64,000 nucleotides of DNA from assembly GCA_004556655.1 (NCBI GenBank), contig SFGF01000001.1:86692-150691 (forward strand), read 5' to 3'. The DNA comes from Lachnospiraceae bacterium (GTDB taxonomy: Bacteria > Bacillota > Clostridia > Lachnospirales > Lachnospiraceae). Both the position numbers and the translations under genes were made by a program. The notes beneath the pieces were generated by a model. The model worked only from the letters and a program-made list of their open reading frames with translations. It did not search any database and had not been told where the DNA came from. This document shows positions 19,803 to 29,212 of the stretch, in pieces. Every line of letters starts with the position of its first letter. The stretch's first letter is position 1.

Positions 19803-20687
19803 TTATTTTTCTTCATTTTTACTTTCTATAATACTTTCAAGAAAATCAGTGACTTCATAATCTCCCAATTCTTCTGGGAATGACATTTTCCAATCGTAGG
19901 TTAAACTTCCAAAAACCTTTGCAAAAATATTAATCTTCTTTGCAAGCAGTGTGATAATTCCCTGAAAACCTGGAACAAGCCATACTTTACGATCATAGTT
20001 TTCTGCGATTCGAACCACCATATCAGAAGTATTCACATATTTTCTGTTTTGTGGACAATAAATACCTCCAAGTTTGCTTTCCGTGATACGATATAAAAAT
20101 TCAGACAGGTTATCAATGTAAAGCATGCTTCTTTCATTCGCAATTTTTGGAAAAATCGGAGTTAATTTTGCAAGTTTTTCCAATGATATATAATTACCTG
20201 TACAGTTTTTTCCATATATCATCGGTGGTCTGACAATGGACACCGTGAATTCTTCTGTTTTCAATTTCAGTAACTGTTCCTCAGCTTCAAGTTTACTTTT
20301 TCCATAAAATGTTATTGGTGAAGGCACTGTATCCTCTGTAATATTCCCCGTCACAACTCCGTAAATACTCATAGTACTCAAAAATATAAACTGTGGAACA
20401 TGTTCTTTTTTTGCTTTTTCTGCAAGTTCTACCGTAAGTTTTGTATTCACATTATAATATAATGCTTCCATATCCGGCTGCTCTTTCTGATGCACAATTG
20501 CAGCTACATGGAGAATCGTGTCATATTTAGAAAAATCCATTTTCTTCCATTCTGAATTTCTCACAGAAACAAATGTAACATGCCATCGGTCTTCCAACGG
20601 CATGTTTCCATTTTTTTTCTCTATATACTGTTTGAATGAAGTGCCAACATAACTGTTGGTTCCGGTTATCAAAATCTGTTTTCCCAT
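19803..20687 (-). CDS. NAD-dependent epimerase/dehydratase (sugar nucleotide)
   Basis: This is a 294-residue short-chain dehydrogenase of the extended type. The NAD loop reads ITGTNSYVGTSF (G-x-x-x-x-V-G form), STMSIYG lies near residue 106, and the catalytic Tyr-x3-Lys is in YGKSKLEAEE near residue 131. It probably changes a UDP- or dTDP-linked sugar at C4 or reduces a 4-keto sugar made by the dehydratase at 23386-25248. It is directly downstream of the sugar transferase gene, a common order in bacillosamine- or QuiNAc/FucNAc-type pathways. The exact product cannot be read from sequence. Confidence 0.82.
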   Translation of the reverse strand: MGKQILITGTNSYVGTSFKQYIEKKNGNMPLEDRWHVTFVSVRNSEWKKMDFSKYDTILHVAAIVHQKEQPDMEALYYNVNTKLTVELAEKAKKEHVPQFIFLSTMSIYGVVTGNITEDTVPSPITFYGKSKLEAEEQLLKLKTEEFTVSIVRPPMIYGKNCTGNYISLEKLAKLTPIFPKIANERSMLYIDNLSEFLYRITESKLGGIYCPQNRKYVNTSDMVVRIAENYDRKVWLVPGFQGIITLLAKKINIFAKVFGSLTYDWKMSFPEELGDYEVTDFLESIIESKNEEK

Positions 20688-20735
20688 TATTTTCCCTCAA
20701 ATAACCCAGCATGTCTTTTTATCCGCTGCTACTAG

Positions 20736-21362
20736 CTATTTATGCATTTCTCCGGTTCCACCTTCCACAACACCTTTGTGTGACAAAACTGCTGTGATCG
20801 TTCCAAAAAAGCACTTCAGATCCATTATGAATCCAAATTTTTTCACATACTCACCATCCAGTTTTGCCTTTACATCTATCTCCAACTCATCACGTCCGTT
20901 GATCTGCGCCCATCCGGTCAGTCCCGGCATTACATCATTCGCACCATACTTATCCCGTTCCTCGATCAAATCATACTGATTCCACAAAGCTGGTCTTGGT
21001 CCGACAATACTCATCTTTCCCATAAGGATATTGATGATCTGCGGCAATTCATCCAGGCTGCTTTTTCTTAAAAATTTCCCTACTTTTGTAATATACTGTT
21101 CCGGATCAGCCAGCATATGGGTTGGCATATCCTTTGGCGTATCAATTCTCATAGTTCTGAATTTGTAGATCATAAAGTGTGTCTTATGGATTCCAACCCT
21201 TTTCTGTTTAAAAAGAATCGGTCCTTTACTATCCATCTTAATTGCAATACACAAAATTAAAAATAACCAGGATAAAAGAATTAATGCCAGAGCAGATAAT
21301 AAAATGTCAATTACCCTTTTCACTCCCATATAAATTTTCTGTGAAATTGTAAACTGTTTCAT
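20736..21362 (-). CDS. Polyprenyl-phosphate sugar-1-phosphate transferase (initiating transferase)
   Basis: The 208-residue protein has one membrane helix (about residues 18-40) preceded by KRVIDI, then MIYKFRTMR, KVGKFLRKSSLDELPQI and GKMSIVGPRPAL, and ends in PGLTGWAQINGRDEL. These are the conserved blocks of small monotopic phosphoglycosyl transferases such as PglC, WcaJ C-terminal half and EpsL. It moves a sugar phosphate from a UDP-sugar to undecaprenyl phosphate and so starts the repeat unit. I chose the ATG at 21362 because AAAGGA lies 8 bases upstream. An in-frame ATG 6 codons earlier is possible. With the dehydratase upstream, a deoxy-amino sugar is the likely first sugar. Confidence 0.92.
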   Translation of the reverse strand: MKQFTISQKIYMGVKRVIDILLSALALILLSWLFLILCIAIKMDSKGPILFKQKRVGIHKTHFMIYKFRTMRIDTPKDMPTHMLADPEQYITKVGKFLRKSSLDELPQIINILMGKMSIVGPRPALWNQYDLIEERDKYGANDVMPGLTGWAQINGRDELEIDVKAKLDGEYVKKFGFIMDLKCFFGTITAVLSHKGVVEGGTGEMHK

Positions 21363-21390
21363 CTTTTTGATTCCTTTCATGTATCTGCAA

Positions 21391-23280
21391 TTATGCAAGC
21401 ATCAGACAATAAATAGATATACCTGTACCTATCAGCATTAAAAACGCTATAAGACTCTGATAATTCTCTAATTTCATGCTGCATCTCACTTTTTGGTTTA
21501 TAAAAATGAGACTCAGTGGAAAGATCAGCGGTAAATAATATCTTGGTGATACTCCGTTAATTACCATCGACCCTACCGGTGTAAAATCCAGGTATAATGC
21601 CGTCCAGACCAGACATGCTGTTCCAAATATTAATACTGCATTCCATATTTTCATCATCAATATTTTTCTTTTCATCTGTGCATCATATGTTTTTTCTGTC
21701 ATTCCAAAATCGGTCACAAATGTAAACAACATCGTAAGCAGTACTACAAAATATCCTATTCCATCATAGATTCCACGGTATGCAAAATTTGCAAGCACTT
21801 TGGAACCAATAAAATAAGATGCAAACGTTGTTCCAAGTGATTTCAACAAAACTCCTGTATACGTCAACGGATATCCCAAAATCATAGATAACTGACTTGT
21901 CTGGCTCGTATCTCCTCCACGGTAATCTCCTACCTCTGCTCCGCTTGTAACATTACCTATTAACGGCAGTATAAAGGACGCAAACATTAATATTAATAAG
22001 ACAAAGATTCCTGCTTTAAACAGATTCTTTTGTCTCCTGCTATAAAACTTGTCCTTCGGCATAAGCCAATATAATGCCAAAAATGGAATATAGACCGCCT
22101 TTGAAAAGCATCCCACAACCATAGCAAGAATAGATACCATCGTCCGTTTTATTTGAATTTTTTCTTCACTCAGGTACTCTGTTACAAACAATGCTATGCC
22201 CAACATTAAAAGTGCTATCACAAATGCATCATATGTAAATGACGAAAAAAGAAATACCGTTGTTGGCAGCAATCCCACACACATCAATGTACGTTTTCCA
22301 TACTTGCTGAAATGAATCGCACACGCAACGACAGCCGTACAAAACAGTAAATTAAAAAACTTTCCTAAAAATACAGTTACTACATAAGACAGTCCCAGCG
22401 TTCTTCCTAATCCAAGCCCTAATATCTGTGGAAGATAAGCCCTTTGTCCATATCTGAGAAATCTACCTTTTTGTGATGACAATACAACGGTATCATTTGC
22501 CTGATTAAGCCATTCTCCTATCCATTGTTCTTCCTCTAACGTGTCCCCTGTTGGTACACGCATTTCTACATTTGACATCACAGCATCACTGTACTCCATA
22601 TAATTCCATACCCAGGAGTCTGTATATGCTATATTATAATGAATCTGTTCATCCCATGAATCAAATGAATGATGTGCTGATAAGATAATCACCATTCCTA
22701 ATGCAACCGATACCATTACATACATCCATTCGGGTCTTTTTCCAAAAAAAGTCCAATGAGAAACAAATAAGTAACTTAGCAACAATACTGAAAATACAAG
22801 CAGAAACGTTGCCCAGGAAAATACCGTGTGATTTACAAATATTATTGAATTTAACTTATCCGCATCTTTGTTTTCCACTGTCAATTTCAGGCTGTCAACT
22901 TTCTGATCTACCCAAACTGCAGATCTTCCAAGCAAAAACGATGCGGTATCTTCCAGTTCCATCACTTCTTTTTGTCCATACCCATCATAGAATGTCACTT
23001 CCATTCTGGAGCTGATATCCGTTTTGCTTTGATAAATCAAATAGATAGAGCTCACATATCTTCCATCAAACAAAAAATCATACGTTGTCTCTCCATCTTT
23101 ATTCTCTGCCTTTTGTACTTCGCTCACCTGAAAAGTCTGCTCATATTTTTCGTTTTTAAACGAATTCCACTGTAATAATACCTGTTCTACAAATAAAGAT
23201 AGGAAAAATATTACAATAATTGCAATAAAATCTCTAAGATATATTTTTTTATTTTTTAGAATTTGTTTTATCTGTTCCAT
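21391..23280 (-). CDS. DUF2142-like polytopic membrane protein
   Basis: The 629-residue protein has one N-terminal helix (residues 12-32), an extracytoplasmic domain to about residue 135, and then about 10 further helices. The loop SAHHSFDSWDEQIHYNIAY near residue 210 holds the acidic and histidine residues usual for DUF2142 and GT-C-like proteins, which may use polyprenol-linked sugars outside the membrane. I chose the ATG at 23280 because AAAAAGGAAA lies just upstream. The first 32 bp overlap the small gene at 23249-23362. The role is unknown, but membership of the glycan module is clear. Confidence 0.8.
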   Translation of the reverse strand: MEQIKQILKNKKIYLRDFIAIIVIFFLSLFVEQVLLQWNSFKNEKYEQTFQVSEVQKAENKDGETTYDFLFDGRYVSSIYLIYQSKTDISSRMEVTFYDGYGQKEVMELEDTASFLLGRSAVWVDQKVDSLKLTVENKDADKLNSIIFVNHTVFSWATFLLVFSVLLLSYLFVSHWTFFGKRPEWMYVMVSVALGMVIILSAHHSFDSWDEQIHYNIAYTDSWVWNYMEYSDAVMSNVEMRVPTGDTLEEEQWIGEWLNQANDTVVLSSQKGRFLRYGQRAYLPQILGLGLGRTLGLSYVVTVFLGKFFNLLFCTAVVACAIHFSKYGKRTLMCVGLLPTTVFLFSSFTYDAFVIALLMLGIALFVTEYLSEEKIQIKRTMVSILAMVVGCFSKAVYIPFLALYWLMPKDKFYSRRQKNLFKAGIFVLLILMFASFILPLIGNVTSGAEVGDYRGGDTSQTSQLSMILGYPLTYTGVLLKSLGTTFASYFIGSKVLANFAYRGIYDGIGYFVVLLTMLFTFVTDFGMTEKTYDAQMKRKILMMKIWNAVLIFGTACLVWTALYLDFTPVGSMVINGVSPRYYLPLIFPLSLIFINQKVRCSMKLENYQSLIAFLMLIGTGISIYCLMLA

Positions 23281-23362
23281 TTTCCTTTTTCCTATCAAGC
23301 TGCAAAATAAATCCCATTCCTGCAAGCACAAGAATTAAGATGACTTCCCATATTTTTTCCAT
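23249..23362 (-). CDS. Predicted small single-pass membrane protein (37 residues)
   Basis: An ATG at 23362, 24 bases after the dehydratase stop, opens a 37-residue frame MEKIWEVILILVLAGMGF and onward, ending in a very basic, polar tail. AGGGA lies about 8 bases before the ATG. The layout is one helix (residues 5-19) with a charged cytoplasmic tail. The frame overlaps the start of the DUF2142-like gene by 32 bp, so translation may be coupled. No family is recognised. It could be a small partner of the next membrane protein or a chance frame. Confidence 0.45.
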   Translation of the reverse strand: MEKIWEVILILVLAGMGFILQLDRKKENGTDKTNSKK

Positions 23363-23385
23363 ATTAGATTCCCTGTTTTCTGGTT

Positions 23386-25248
23386 CTACCGATTCTGAAT
23401 AGAGTATGTTGGCACCATCTTCTGCACCCATTCCCGTATATCATCTGGTTCTTCTACCACATGCTCTTTGATTTCTTCTAACTGTTTTAAAAACTTCTCT
23501 TCATCCATCTGAATTGGTTTCCCAATATGAATTAATTTATTGGCTGTTTCCTGCATGCCTTCTTCTTTCATAAGCATCTCTTCATACAGTTTTTCGCCTG
23601 GTCTTAATCCTGTAAATACGATCTGGATGTCCTCGTCAGGTTTATGTCCCGAAAGAAGTATGAGGTTTCTTGCAAGGTCTACGATTTTGACCGGTTCTCC
23701 CATATCCAGGACAAAGATTTCTCCCCCTTTTGCATAGGCTCCTGCCTGTAACACAAGAGATACTGCTTCCGGTATTGTCATAAAATAACGGATAATGTCC
23801 GGGTGCGTAACGGTAACCGGTCCGCCTGCTTCAATCTGCTTCTTAAATAAAGGAATCACACTTCCGTTGCTTCCAAGTACATTACCAAATCGAACCGCTA
23901 CATATTCTGTCTTAGAACGATTATTGTATGTCTGAATAATCATCTCACAGATTCTCTTGGTAGCGCCCATAATATTCGTTGGGTTTACCGCCTTATCTGT
24001 AGAAATCATGACAAAGCGTTTTACATTGTATTTATCTGCGGCCTGAACCACTTTCCATGTTCCTAACACATTATTTTTTACTGCTTCATTCGGGCTGTCT
24101 TCCATCAACGGTACATGTTTATGCGCTGCCGCATGATATACGATCTCCGGACGATATTTATCAAAAATCAGATCCATGCGCTTTGTATTTCTTACTGAAG
24201 CAATCAATACAACCAGATCGAGTTCAGGATAATTTCTCTTTAATTCCTGCTGAATATCGTATGTAGTATTTTCATAAATATCAACGATCACTAACTGTTT
24301 TGGATTGTGTGATGCAATCTGGCGGCATAACTCGCTGCCAATCGAACCACCTCCACCTGTAACCATAACTACCTTATCAGAAACATATCCCATAATGGAA
24401 TCAAGATCAACCGTGATCGGATCACGTCCCAAAAGATCATTTACATCAACATCTTTTAATTTACTGATACTGACATCCCCATTTACCAACTGATACATAC
24501 CAGGTAAACGTTTTAATTCACAGCCAGTCTGTTTACAAATATCTAAAATTGCCTTTGTCTCTTTTGCACTCGCTGTCGGAATTGCAATAATAATCTCATC
24601 TACAAGATACTCTTTTGCAATTTCTATGATATCATTTCTATCTCCAAGGACTTTGACACCATGCATATATTTTCCAATTTTGCTTTTATCATCATCCACA
24701 AAACCTACAATATGCATATTCACAAAACGACTGCCGGAAATTTCTTTGATAATAGAATTTCCTGCTTCTCCGGCACCTACTACAAGCACTCTCTTAAGAT
24801 TCTTCTCATCCACTTTTTTTCCAAAAAAAGTTCTGACTGCACGGTAGGAATAGCGGCTGATAAACATAAATGCCAATAATAGTGTTCCATAAATAAAATA
24901 CCAGCTTCTAGGCAGCGGATACTCCTGATCTCTGTAATTCAGAAGAATCGTCACTGTATTGAGTAGCGTATCTACAATACATGCTGCTGCAAGATACAAT
25001 AATTCGGTTACTCCTGCATATACCCAAAGGCTGCTATACAAACGAAATACATAAAATACAATAATCGCGATCACTAACGTTGCCGGCAATGAACTCCATA
25101 CAACGCCAATATAATACTTTGGTACAGCCGAAAGACTAAATTCGAATCTTACAATCAATGCCGTGATGCTTGTCAATATTACAATGCAAATATCCATCAG
25201 CACCATAAATATTCTTTTGATCCATAATGTTTTATCTAAGTTTTTCAT
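23386..25248 (-). CDS. Membrane-bound UDP-sugar 4,6-dehydratase, long form (CapD/PglF/WbpM-like)
   Basis: The 620-residue protein has four membrane helices in the first 130 residues, a first nucleotide-binding domain (VVGAGEAGNSIIKEI near residue 155) and a catalytic Rossmann domain with VTGGGGSIGSELCRQI near residue 296. The active-site block ISTDKAVNPTNIMGATKR near residue 418 has Met-x3-Lys where short dehydrogenases have Tyr-x3-Lys, as is known for WbpM/PglF. The enzyme makes UDP-4-keto-6-deoxy-GlcNAc, the first step to bacillosamine, QuiNAc or FucNAc. The nearby epimerase and sugar transferase would use it. Confidence 0.9.
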   Translation of the reverse strand: MKNLDKTLWIKRIFMVLMDICIVILTSITALIVRFEFSLSAVPKYYIGVVWSSLPATLVIAIIVFYVFRLYSSLWVYAGVTELLYLAAACIVDTLLNTVTILLNYRDQEYPLPRSWYFIYGTLLLAFMFISRYSYRAVRTFFGKKVDEKNLKRVLVVGAGEAGNSIIKEISGSRFVNMHIVGFVDDDKSKIGKYMHGVKVLGDRNDIIEIAKEYLVDEIIIAIPTASAKETKAILDICKQTGCELKRLPGMYQLVNGDVSISKLKDVDVNDLLGRDPITVDLDSIMGYVSDKVVMVTGGGGSIGSELCRQIASHNPKQLVIVDIYENTTYDIQQELKRNYPELDLVVLIASVRNTKRMDLIFDKYRPEIVYHAAAHKHVPLMEDSPNEAVKNNVLGTWKVVQAADKYNVKRFVMISTDKAVNPTNIMGATKRICEMIIQTYNNRSKTEYVAVRFGNVLGSNGSVIPLFKKQIEAGGPVTVTHPDIIRYFMTIPEAVSLVLQAGAYAKGGEIFVLDMGEPVKIVDLARNLILLSGHKPDEDIQIVFTGLRPGEKLYEEMLMKEEGMQETANKLIHIGKPIQMDEEKFLKQLEEIKEHVVEEPDDIREWVQKMVPTYSIQNR

Positions 25249-25272
25249 AAGTCCGCCACTTTTCTCTATAAA

Positions 25273-25974
25273 TTATTTTGCATATACTTCATAATGTTCT
25301 GTATTATAAATTTTACTAAATCCAATGCTATTAAAAAATTCAATATTGTCATACTCAGAATTAATAACCAGACAATTGCAGCCATAGGATTCTGTTTCTA
25401 TCTGCAGCTGTTCCAGATTCTCCTGGGTAAAAGATAAACCTTCACCATAAATAACAGCAAACCTGGTATCATATTCCCGAAGCTCACCTGCCACCTCTTC
25501 CGGTGCAAGAACTCTTGGTTTTTCTACAAATTCCAACTGTTCAGCGATCTCCATGACTTCATTTGATATTTTATAACTGTTTGTGATAAATTCCAAATGC
25601 TGCGACGTATAATTTAATCCCATCCCTGCCTGAATCAGTAAAATATATATCACTATGACAATTATTTTTTCTTTCTTAGATGGTATGTTTATCAAATAGT
25701 CTGTCATTGCAACTCCAACAACCGATACTATGTTTAGTATTCCATAGACCATCCAATGATCTGTCTTCTGACCGCTCATATTTAGTATGCCATTTGCAAT
25801 TCCCGGCGTCACCAGAAAAAGTATACCAAAAATCTCATATATTAACAAATTTCTTTGTCTTTTTTTATTTATAATCAAGAAATAAAATATTGCAACAAAA
25901 AGGAAAAAAACATTTGTTCCCATCCCATTGTAAGAAAAATATGCATTTTTAATGTCTTCCCACAACCCGGACAT
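25273..25974 (-). CDS. Membrane protein, C-terminal half of the second split DUF6077-like pair
   Basis: This 233-residue protein has about four helices in the first 125 residues and a soluble C-terminal domain. The segment LREYDTRFAVIYGEG near residue 167 resembles IREYNANICLVTEGERG in the protein at 3357-4616. Its start lies 26 bp inside the end of the upstream gene in another frame, so two chains are made unless a frameshift joins them. It is shorter than its paralogue (419 residues), mainly at the C-terminus. The function is unknown. Confidence 0.65.
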   Translation of the reverse strand: MSGLWEDIKNAYFSYNGMGTNVFFLFVAIFYFLIINKKRQRNLLIYEIFGILFLVTPGIANGILNMSGQKTDHWMVYGILNIVSVVGVAMTDYLINIPSKKEKIIVIVIYILLIQAGMGLNYTSQHLEFITNSYKISNEVMEIAEQLEFVEKPRVLAPEEVAGELREYDTRFAVIYGEGLSFTQENLEQLQIETESYGCNCLVINSEYDNIEFFNSIGFSKIYNTEHYEVYAK

Positions 25975-26974
25975 ATTTATACCCCTTCCTTACAAACCAG
26001 ACAAGAATCATCAGCAACATCATCAGGAACACATAAAACCAGCCTTTGTGATGTAACAATTGTGCCGCCGGATATAAAATAATAAATAATACTGCCTGCA
26101 TCATAACCGGATGTTTTACACAATCGGATACTTTATTTTTTTCTCCTCCATACATGAAATGCAACATGCGCATCACTTGTAAAAATGTATATGGAAGAAT
26201 GCAGCATTCCAACATTACACTGCCATTCCAACAGCTTCGGAATATGCCTGTCACCGGAGTTTCTACCGCTGTATATATTGGTACATAATAGATAATTTCT
26301 ACAATTATTAAAAATACTGCCTGCATTTTTTCCTGCTTAAAAAAGAACTTTCCAATTTCCCAATAACAGCACATAAAAAATGGTAAAATAAATAATGGAA
26401 GTATTACTTTTATCAGCAATGCCGGATGTAATCCGGAAACATATGCAGTGACTGCGTATAGCATCTCATAAGGTGAAAATATCTTTTCCATCTGTGTGGC
26501 TGGATACTGCTCGCCAGTATATGGTTGATATATATATGCAGAATTGGTATCAATTGATGTCATTACTGTTTGTACTGTCTGCTCCATCTGTGGTTTTATG
26601 CAAGATACAGAAAACAATATTGCTATTATGGATACTACCATTGCAATTTTTACAGCCTTGTGTCCATTTTCTGATTTTCTTTTATGTTTAAAACATCCAT
26701 GTATTGCTTTTTTATTTGCTAATATGGATGCCACGCATATCGTAATCGTCGCAAACATCCAAACCATACTAAGTTTTTCTAATGTACAGCCACGATATAA
26801 AAAAAGTACCGCAACACCCCAAAATATTCCAAGCATAGCAACAAATCCATTTGCATATGTGCTTGATATATTTCTCCTTTTTACACCTGCTGCTGCATCA
26901 ATAAATGCACCTGCTAACAATGGTACTAAAAAAAACAAATAAATTACCAGCAATATTCCTGCTGCATTTTTCAT
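25949..26974 (-). CDS. Membrane protein, N-terminal half of the second split DUF6077-like pair
   Basis: This 341-residue protein has about nine helices. YQPYTGEQYPATQMEKIF near residue 165 and SGLHPALLIKVILPLF near residue 197 are the same landmarks as in the protein at 4609-5607. It overlaps the upstream kinase-like gene by 4 bp (ATGA). The pair lies exactly between the ABC-export module and the Wzx/Wzy-type module. No enzymatic motif can be named with confidence. Confidence 0.65.
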   Translation of the reverse strand: MKNAAGILLVIYLFFLVPLLAGAFIDAAAGVKRRNISSTYANGFVAMLGIFWGVAVLFLYRGCTLEKLSMVWMFATITICVASILANKKAIHGCFKHKRKSENGHKAVKIAMVVSIIAILFSVSCIKPQMEQTVQTVMTSIDTNSAYIYQPYTGEQYPATQMEKIFSPYEMLYAVTAYVSGLHPALLIKVILPLFILPFFMCCYWEIGKFFFKQEKMQAVFLIIVEIIYYVPIYTAVETPVTGIFRSCWNGSVMLECCILPYTFLQVMRMLHFMYGGEKNKVSDCVKHPVMMQAVLFIILYPAAQLLHHKGWFYVFLMMLLMILVWFVRKGYKYVRVVGRH

Positions 26975-28251
26975 TCATTTTCTCCTAACACTTTATCGAC
27001 TTTGCGTTCTAATAAAGTTTTATATACTTTCGTCCCCTTAATATACTCCAGTTCGTTTTCTACTTTGTTCATATGACATTTTAACTCACTAAGTGCACTG
27101 AGTATCGGATTGTCCTGCAACCCTGCTTCCCTGATTCTAAATGCAATTTTGATCTCTCTGACATTATTTTCCCATTGATTTTCAAATATGATCTGCGGAT
27201 CTTCCGATGCAAATATAAAATCATGATCTTTTGTTATGATGGCATTGTGCCGATAATGTTCAATTTCATATTCATTGTTATCTTTTGTCACAATTTGCAC
27301 CTTGAGATTTTGCAAAACACATGAAACATTTAATGGATCCAATCGTATTTCTGATACATCCTGTGTGAATTCAATCGGAATATTCAATTTTACATTCTGT
27401 CCTATAATATGATTTGTAATTGCCTTGTCTTCAAGATAGTTTGTTCCATCATTTAAGAACACCTGTAAGAATAAGTTTTCCTCCGGAAGCAGTTTTTTCA
27501 CATCGTATACTTCTTTTTTGTAAGCAATAAGGCTTGCGTTATAGCCATTTTTCCCACCATATACATATTGATTAAATGCTTCATTCATATTTTCAAATAT
27601 AACAATTTCCTCTTCCGTAATATCAAAACAATCATAAATTTCATTAATTGTCATGATATCTTTCATAGCACTGCCATTTCTTGTATAAAAAGCAGACACT
27701 GCACGATATATTACAAACTTCACTGGAATTGGAAATGGAAATACCCATTCATAATCAATAATTTTATATTTGTTGTCAGTTTGATCTGTTATGATATTAT
27801 CAAAGCTCATATCAATATTCATTTCTTTTCCACATTCCATCTCATCTGGAAAAGAAACTTCGCCAAACACCTGTACAAATTGTGCATCCGGCATAAATGC
27901 TCTTTTTTCTATACTAACATTATTTCTTATGATTCCATCATACATTCGAAGCAAAGATAGAAATCTTACTTCATCTTTATTCGCAAGAGCCTCCAACATT
28001 GTATTACAAAGACTCTCCCCGGTTAAAAATTCAAAAGCGATCTCGTTTTCTGAAATCAGTTCCGATGGACACAGTATACCTTCATCCTTATTTTTTTCAT
28101 AATAATCAGACATCTTCCTGATATGTGCTGCTCCATCTTTTGCCAATGCTCTTTTTACAACCAGTCTCTTTTCCCCGTCCTTCATTATGTAGGTTTCTAT
28201 CTGAAACTGTTTTCTTCTCTCTTTTGTAATTTTTGAGTAAATTTTCTTCAA
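26971..28251 (-). CDS. Kinase-fold protein with C-terminal coiled coil, WbdD-kinase-like candidate
   Basis: The 426-residue protein shows signs of a protein-kinase-like (aminoglycoside phosphotransferase) fold. VVKRAL near residue 31 could hold the ATP lysine, IAFEFLTGESL lies near residue 70, and NIDMSFDNIITD followed by KIIDYEWV (about residues 147-170) stands for the catalytic loop and the metal-binding acidic residue. A beta-rich part follows. The last 45 residues (KCHMNKVENELEYIKG) form a heptad-like helix. In O9a-type systems WbdD fuses methyltransferase, kinase and coiled coil, and caps the chain before ABC export. Here a methyltransferase gene lies 14 bases upstream. I infer a split chain-terminator. 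The kinase call is tentative. Confidence 0.55.
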   Translation of the reverse strand: MKKIYSKITKERRKQFQIETYIMKDGEKRLVVKRALAKDGAAHIRKMSDYYEKNKDEGILCPSELISENEIAFEFLTGESLCNTMLEALANKDEVRFLSLLRMYDGIIRNNVSIEKRAFMPDAQFVQVFGEVSFPDEMECGKEMNIDMSFDNIITDQTDNKYKIIDYEWVFPFPIPVKFVIYRAVSAFYTRNGSAMKDIMTINEIYDCFDITEEEIVIFENMNEAFNQYVYGGKNGYNASLIAYKKEVYDVKKLLPEENLFLQVFLNDGTNYLEDKAITNHIIGQNVKLNIPIEFTQDVSEIRLDPLNVSCVLQNLKVQIVTKDNNEYEIEHYRHNAIITKDHDFIFASEDPQIIFENQWENNVREIKIAFRIREAGLQDNPILSALSELKCHMNKVENELEYIKGTKVYKTLLERKVDKVLGENE

Positions 28252-28265
28252 GATATCACCTCACA

Positions 28266-29174
28266 CTATTTTGTAACTTCTATAAAGAAGGAATTTGCAA
28301 AAAAATCAAATTTTTTTTCTTTTAAAAGATTTGCATAGACTCTGTTTTCGTTAAAAAGCATCATTCTTGTATTATCGAAAGTATCTAAACCTATATTAAG
28401 ATCATCTTCTCGTGGAAGGTACTCATCCGAAAAAATCTGTACAGGGAATTTATAATCTGGAAACGGATAATAAAATTCTGCTTTCCCATATCCAGCATCT
28501 GTAATTATTTTCTTTAACGCCTCTTTACTAAAAGTTCTCACTTTACTATCTGTATCAATATAACCTTCCAAACCGTCAAAAAATTTTCCAGTATGGTCTT
28601 CTCTGGAACCTGCCCAATATTTCAATCCAAATTTATTTTCAATAGCAATCAGCAGTTTTCCATCTTCTTTCAAATATCCACTGATTTTTTTTAAAAAGGC
28701 TTCAAATGGATGTTCATCATCCGTGTAATAACCGGCATATTCCAATACTCCGATTAATGTAATATAATCATACTTTTCTTTCAAAACAACATCATTGAAA
28801 TTTCCAACCATAATTGTAAGATTATCGTATTCTTTATTACGGTTTGCATTAATCAATGATCTGCGTTTAGAAAGATCTACACTCGTCACATGTTTTGCAT
28901 TTCTACAAAGCACTCCACTGATAGCTCCACATCCTGCCCCAATTTCAAGTATAGATGCATCTTTTTTAAAAGGATACCACTCCAATATATTTTGTCTGAC
29001 AGGTGAAAAATGATATAACACTGGCCACCGGTCATCTTCTGCAAGTATCTTCTCTACGTCTGGTTCTTTCATAATAAGCTGTAACAGATCATTCTCGATG
29101 TCCCCGTCACTATATTGATCCTGTCCATTATAAAATGTATAATCTAACGTTACTTTTCCAATCTGCTCTGTCAT
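28266..29174 (-). CDS. Class I SAM-dependent methyltransferase
   Basis: The 302-residue protein has motif I in ASILEIGAGCGAISGVLC near residue 73, an acidic residue closing strand 2 in VTSVDLSKRR, and YDYITLIGVLEYAGYY as motif IV near residue 135. This is a standard Rossmann methyltransferase, probably acting on a sugar hydroxyl or phosphate. It is encoded between the large WsaF-like transferase and the kinase-like protein, within the ABC-export module, so methyl capping of the growing glycan is a reasonable inference. It has no membrane segment. Confidence 0.88.
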   Translation of the reverse strand: MTEQIGKVTLDYTFYNGQDQYSDGDIENDLLQLIMKEPDVEKILAEDDRWPVLYHFSPVRQNILEWYPFKKDASILEIGAGCGAISGVLCRNAKHVTSVDLSKRRSLINANRNKEYDNLTIMVGNFNDVVLKEKYDYITLIGVLEYAGYYTDDEHPFEAFLKKISGYLKEDGKLLIAIENKFGLKYWAGSREDHTGKFFDGLEGYIDTDSKVRTFSKEALKKIITDAGYGKAEFYYPFPDYKFPVQIFSDEYLPREDDLNIGLDTFDNTRMMLFNENRVYANLLKEKKFDFFANSFFIEVTK

Positions 29175-29212
29175 AGAACCTCTTTTCTATAGTTATCTAC
29201 AACTATTATTTT

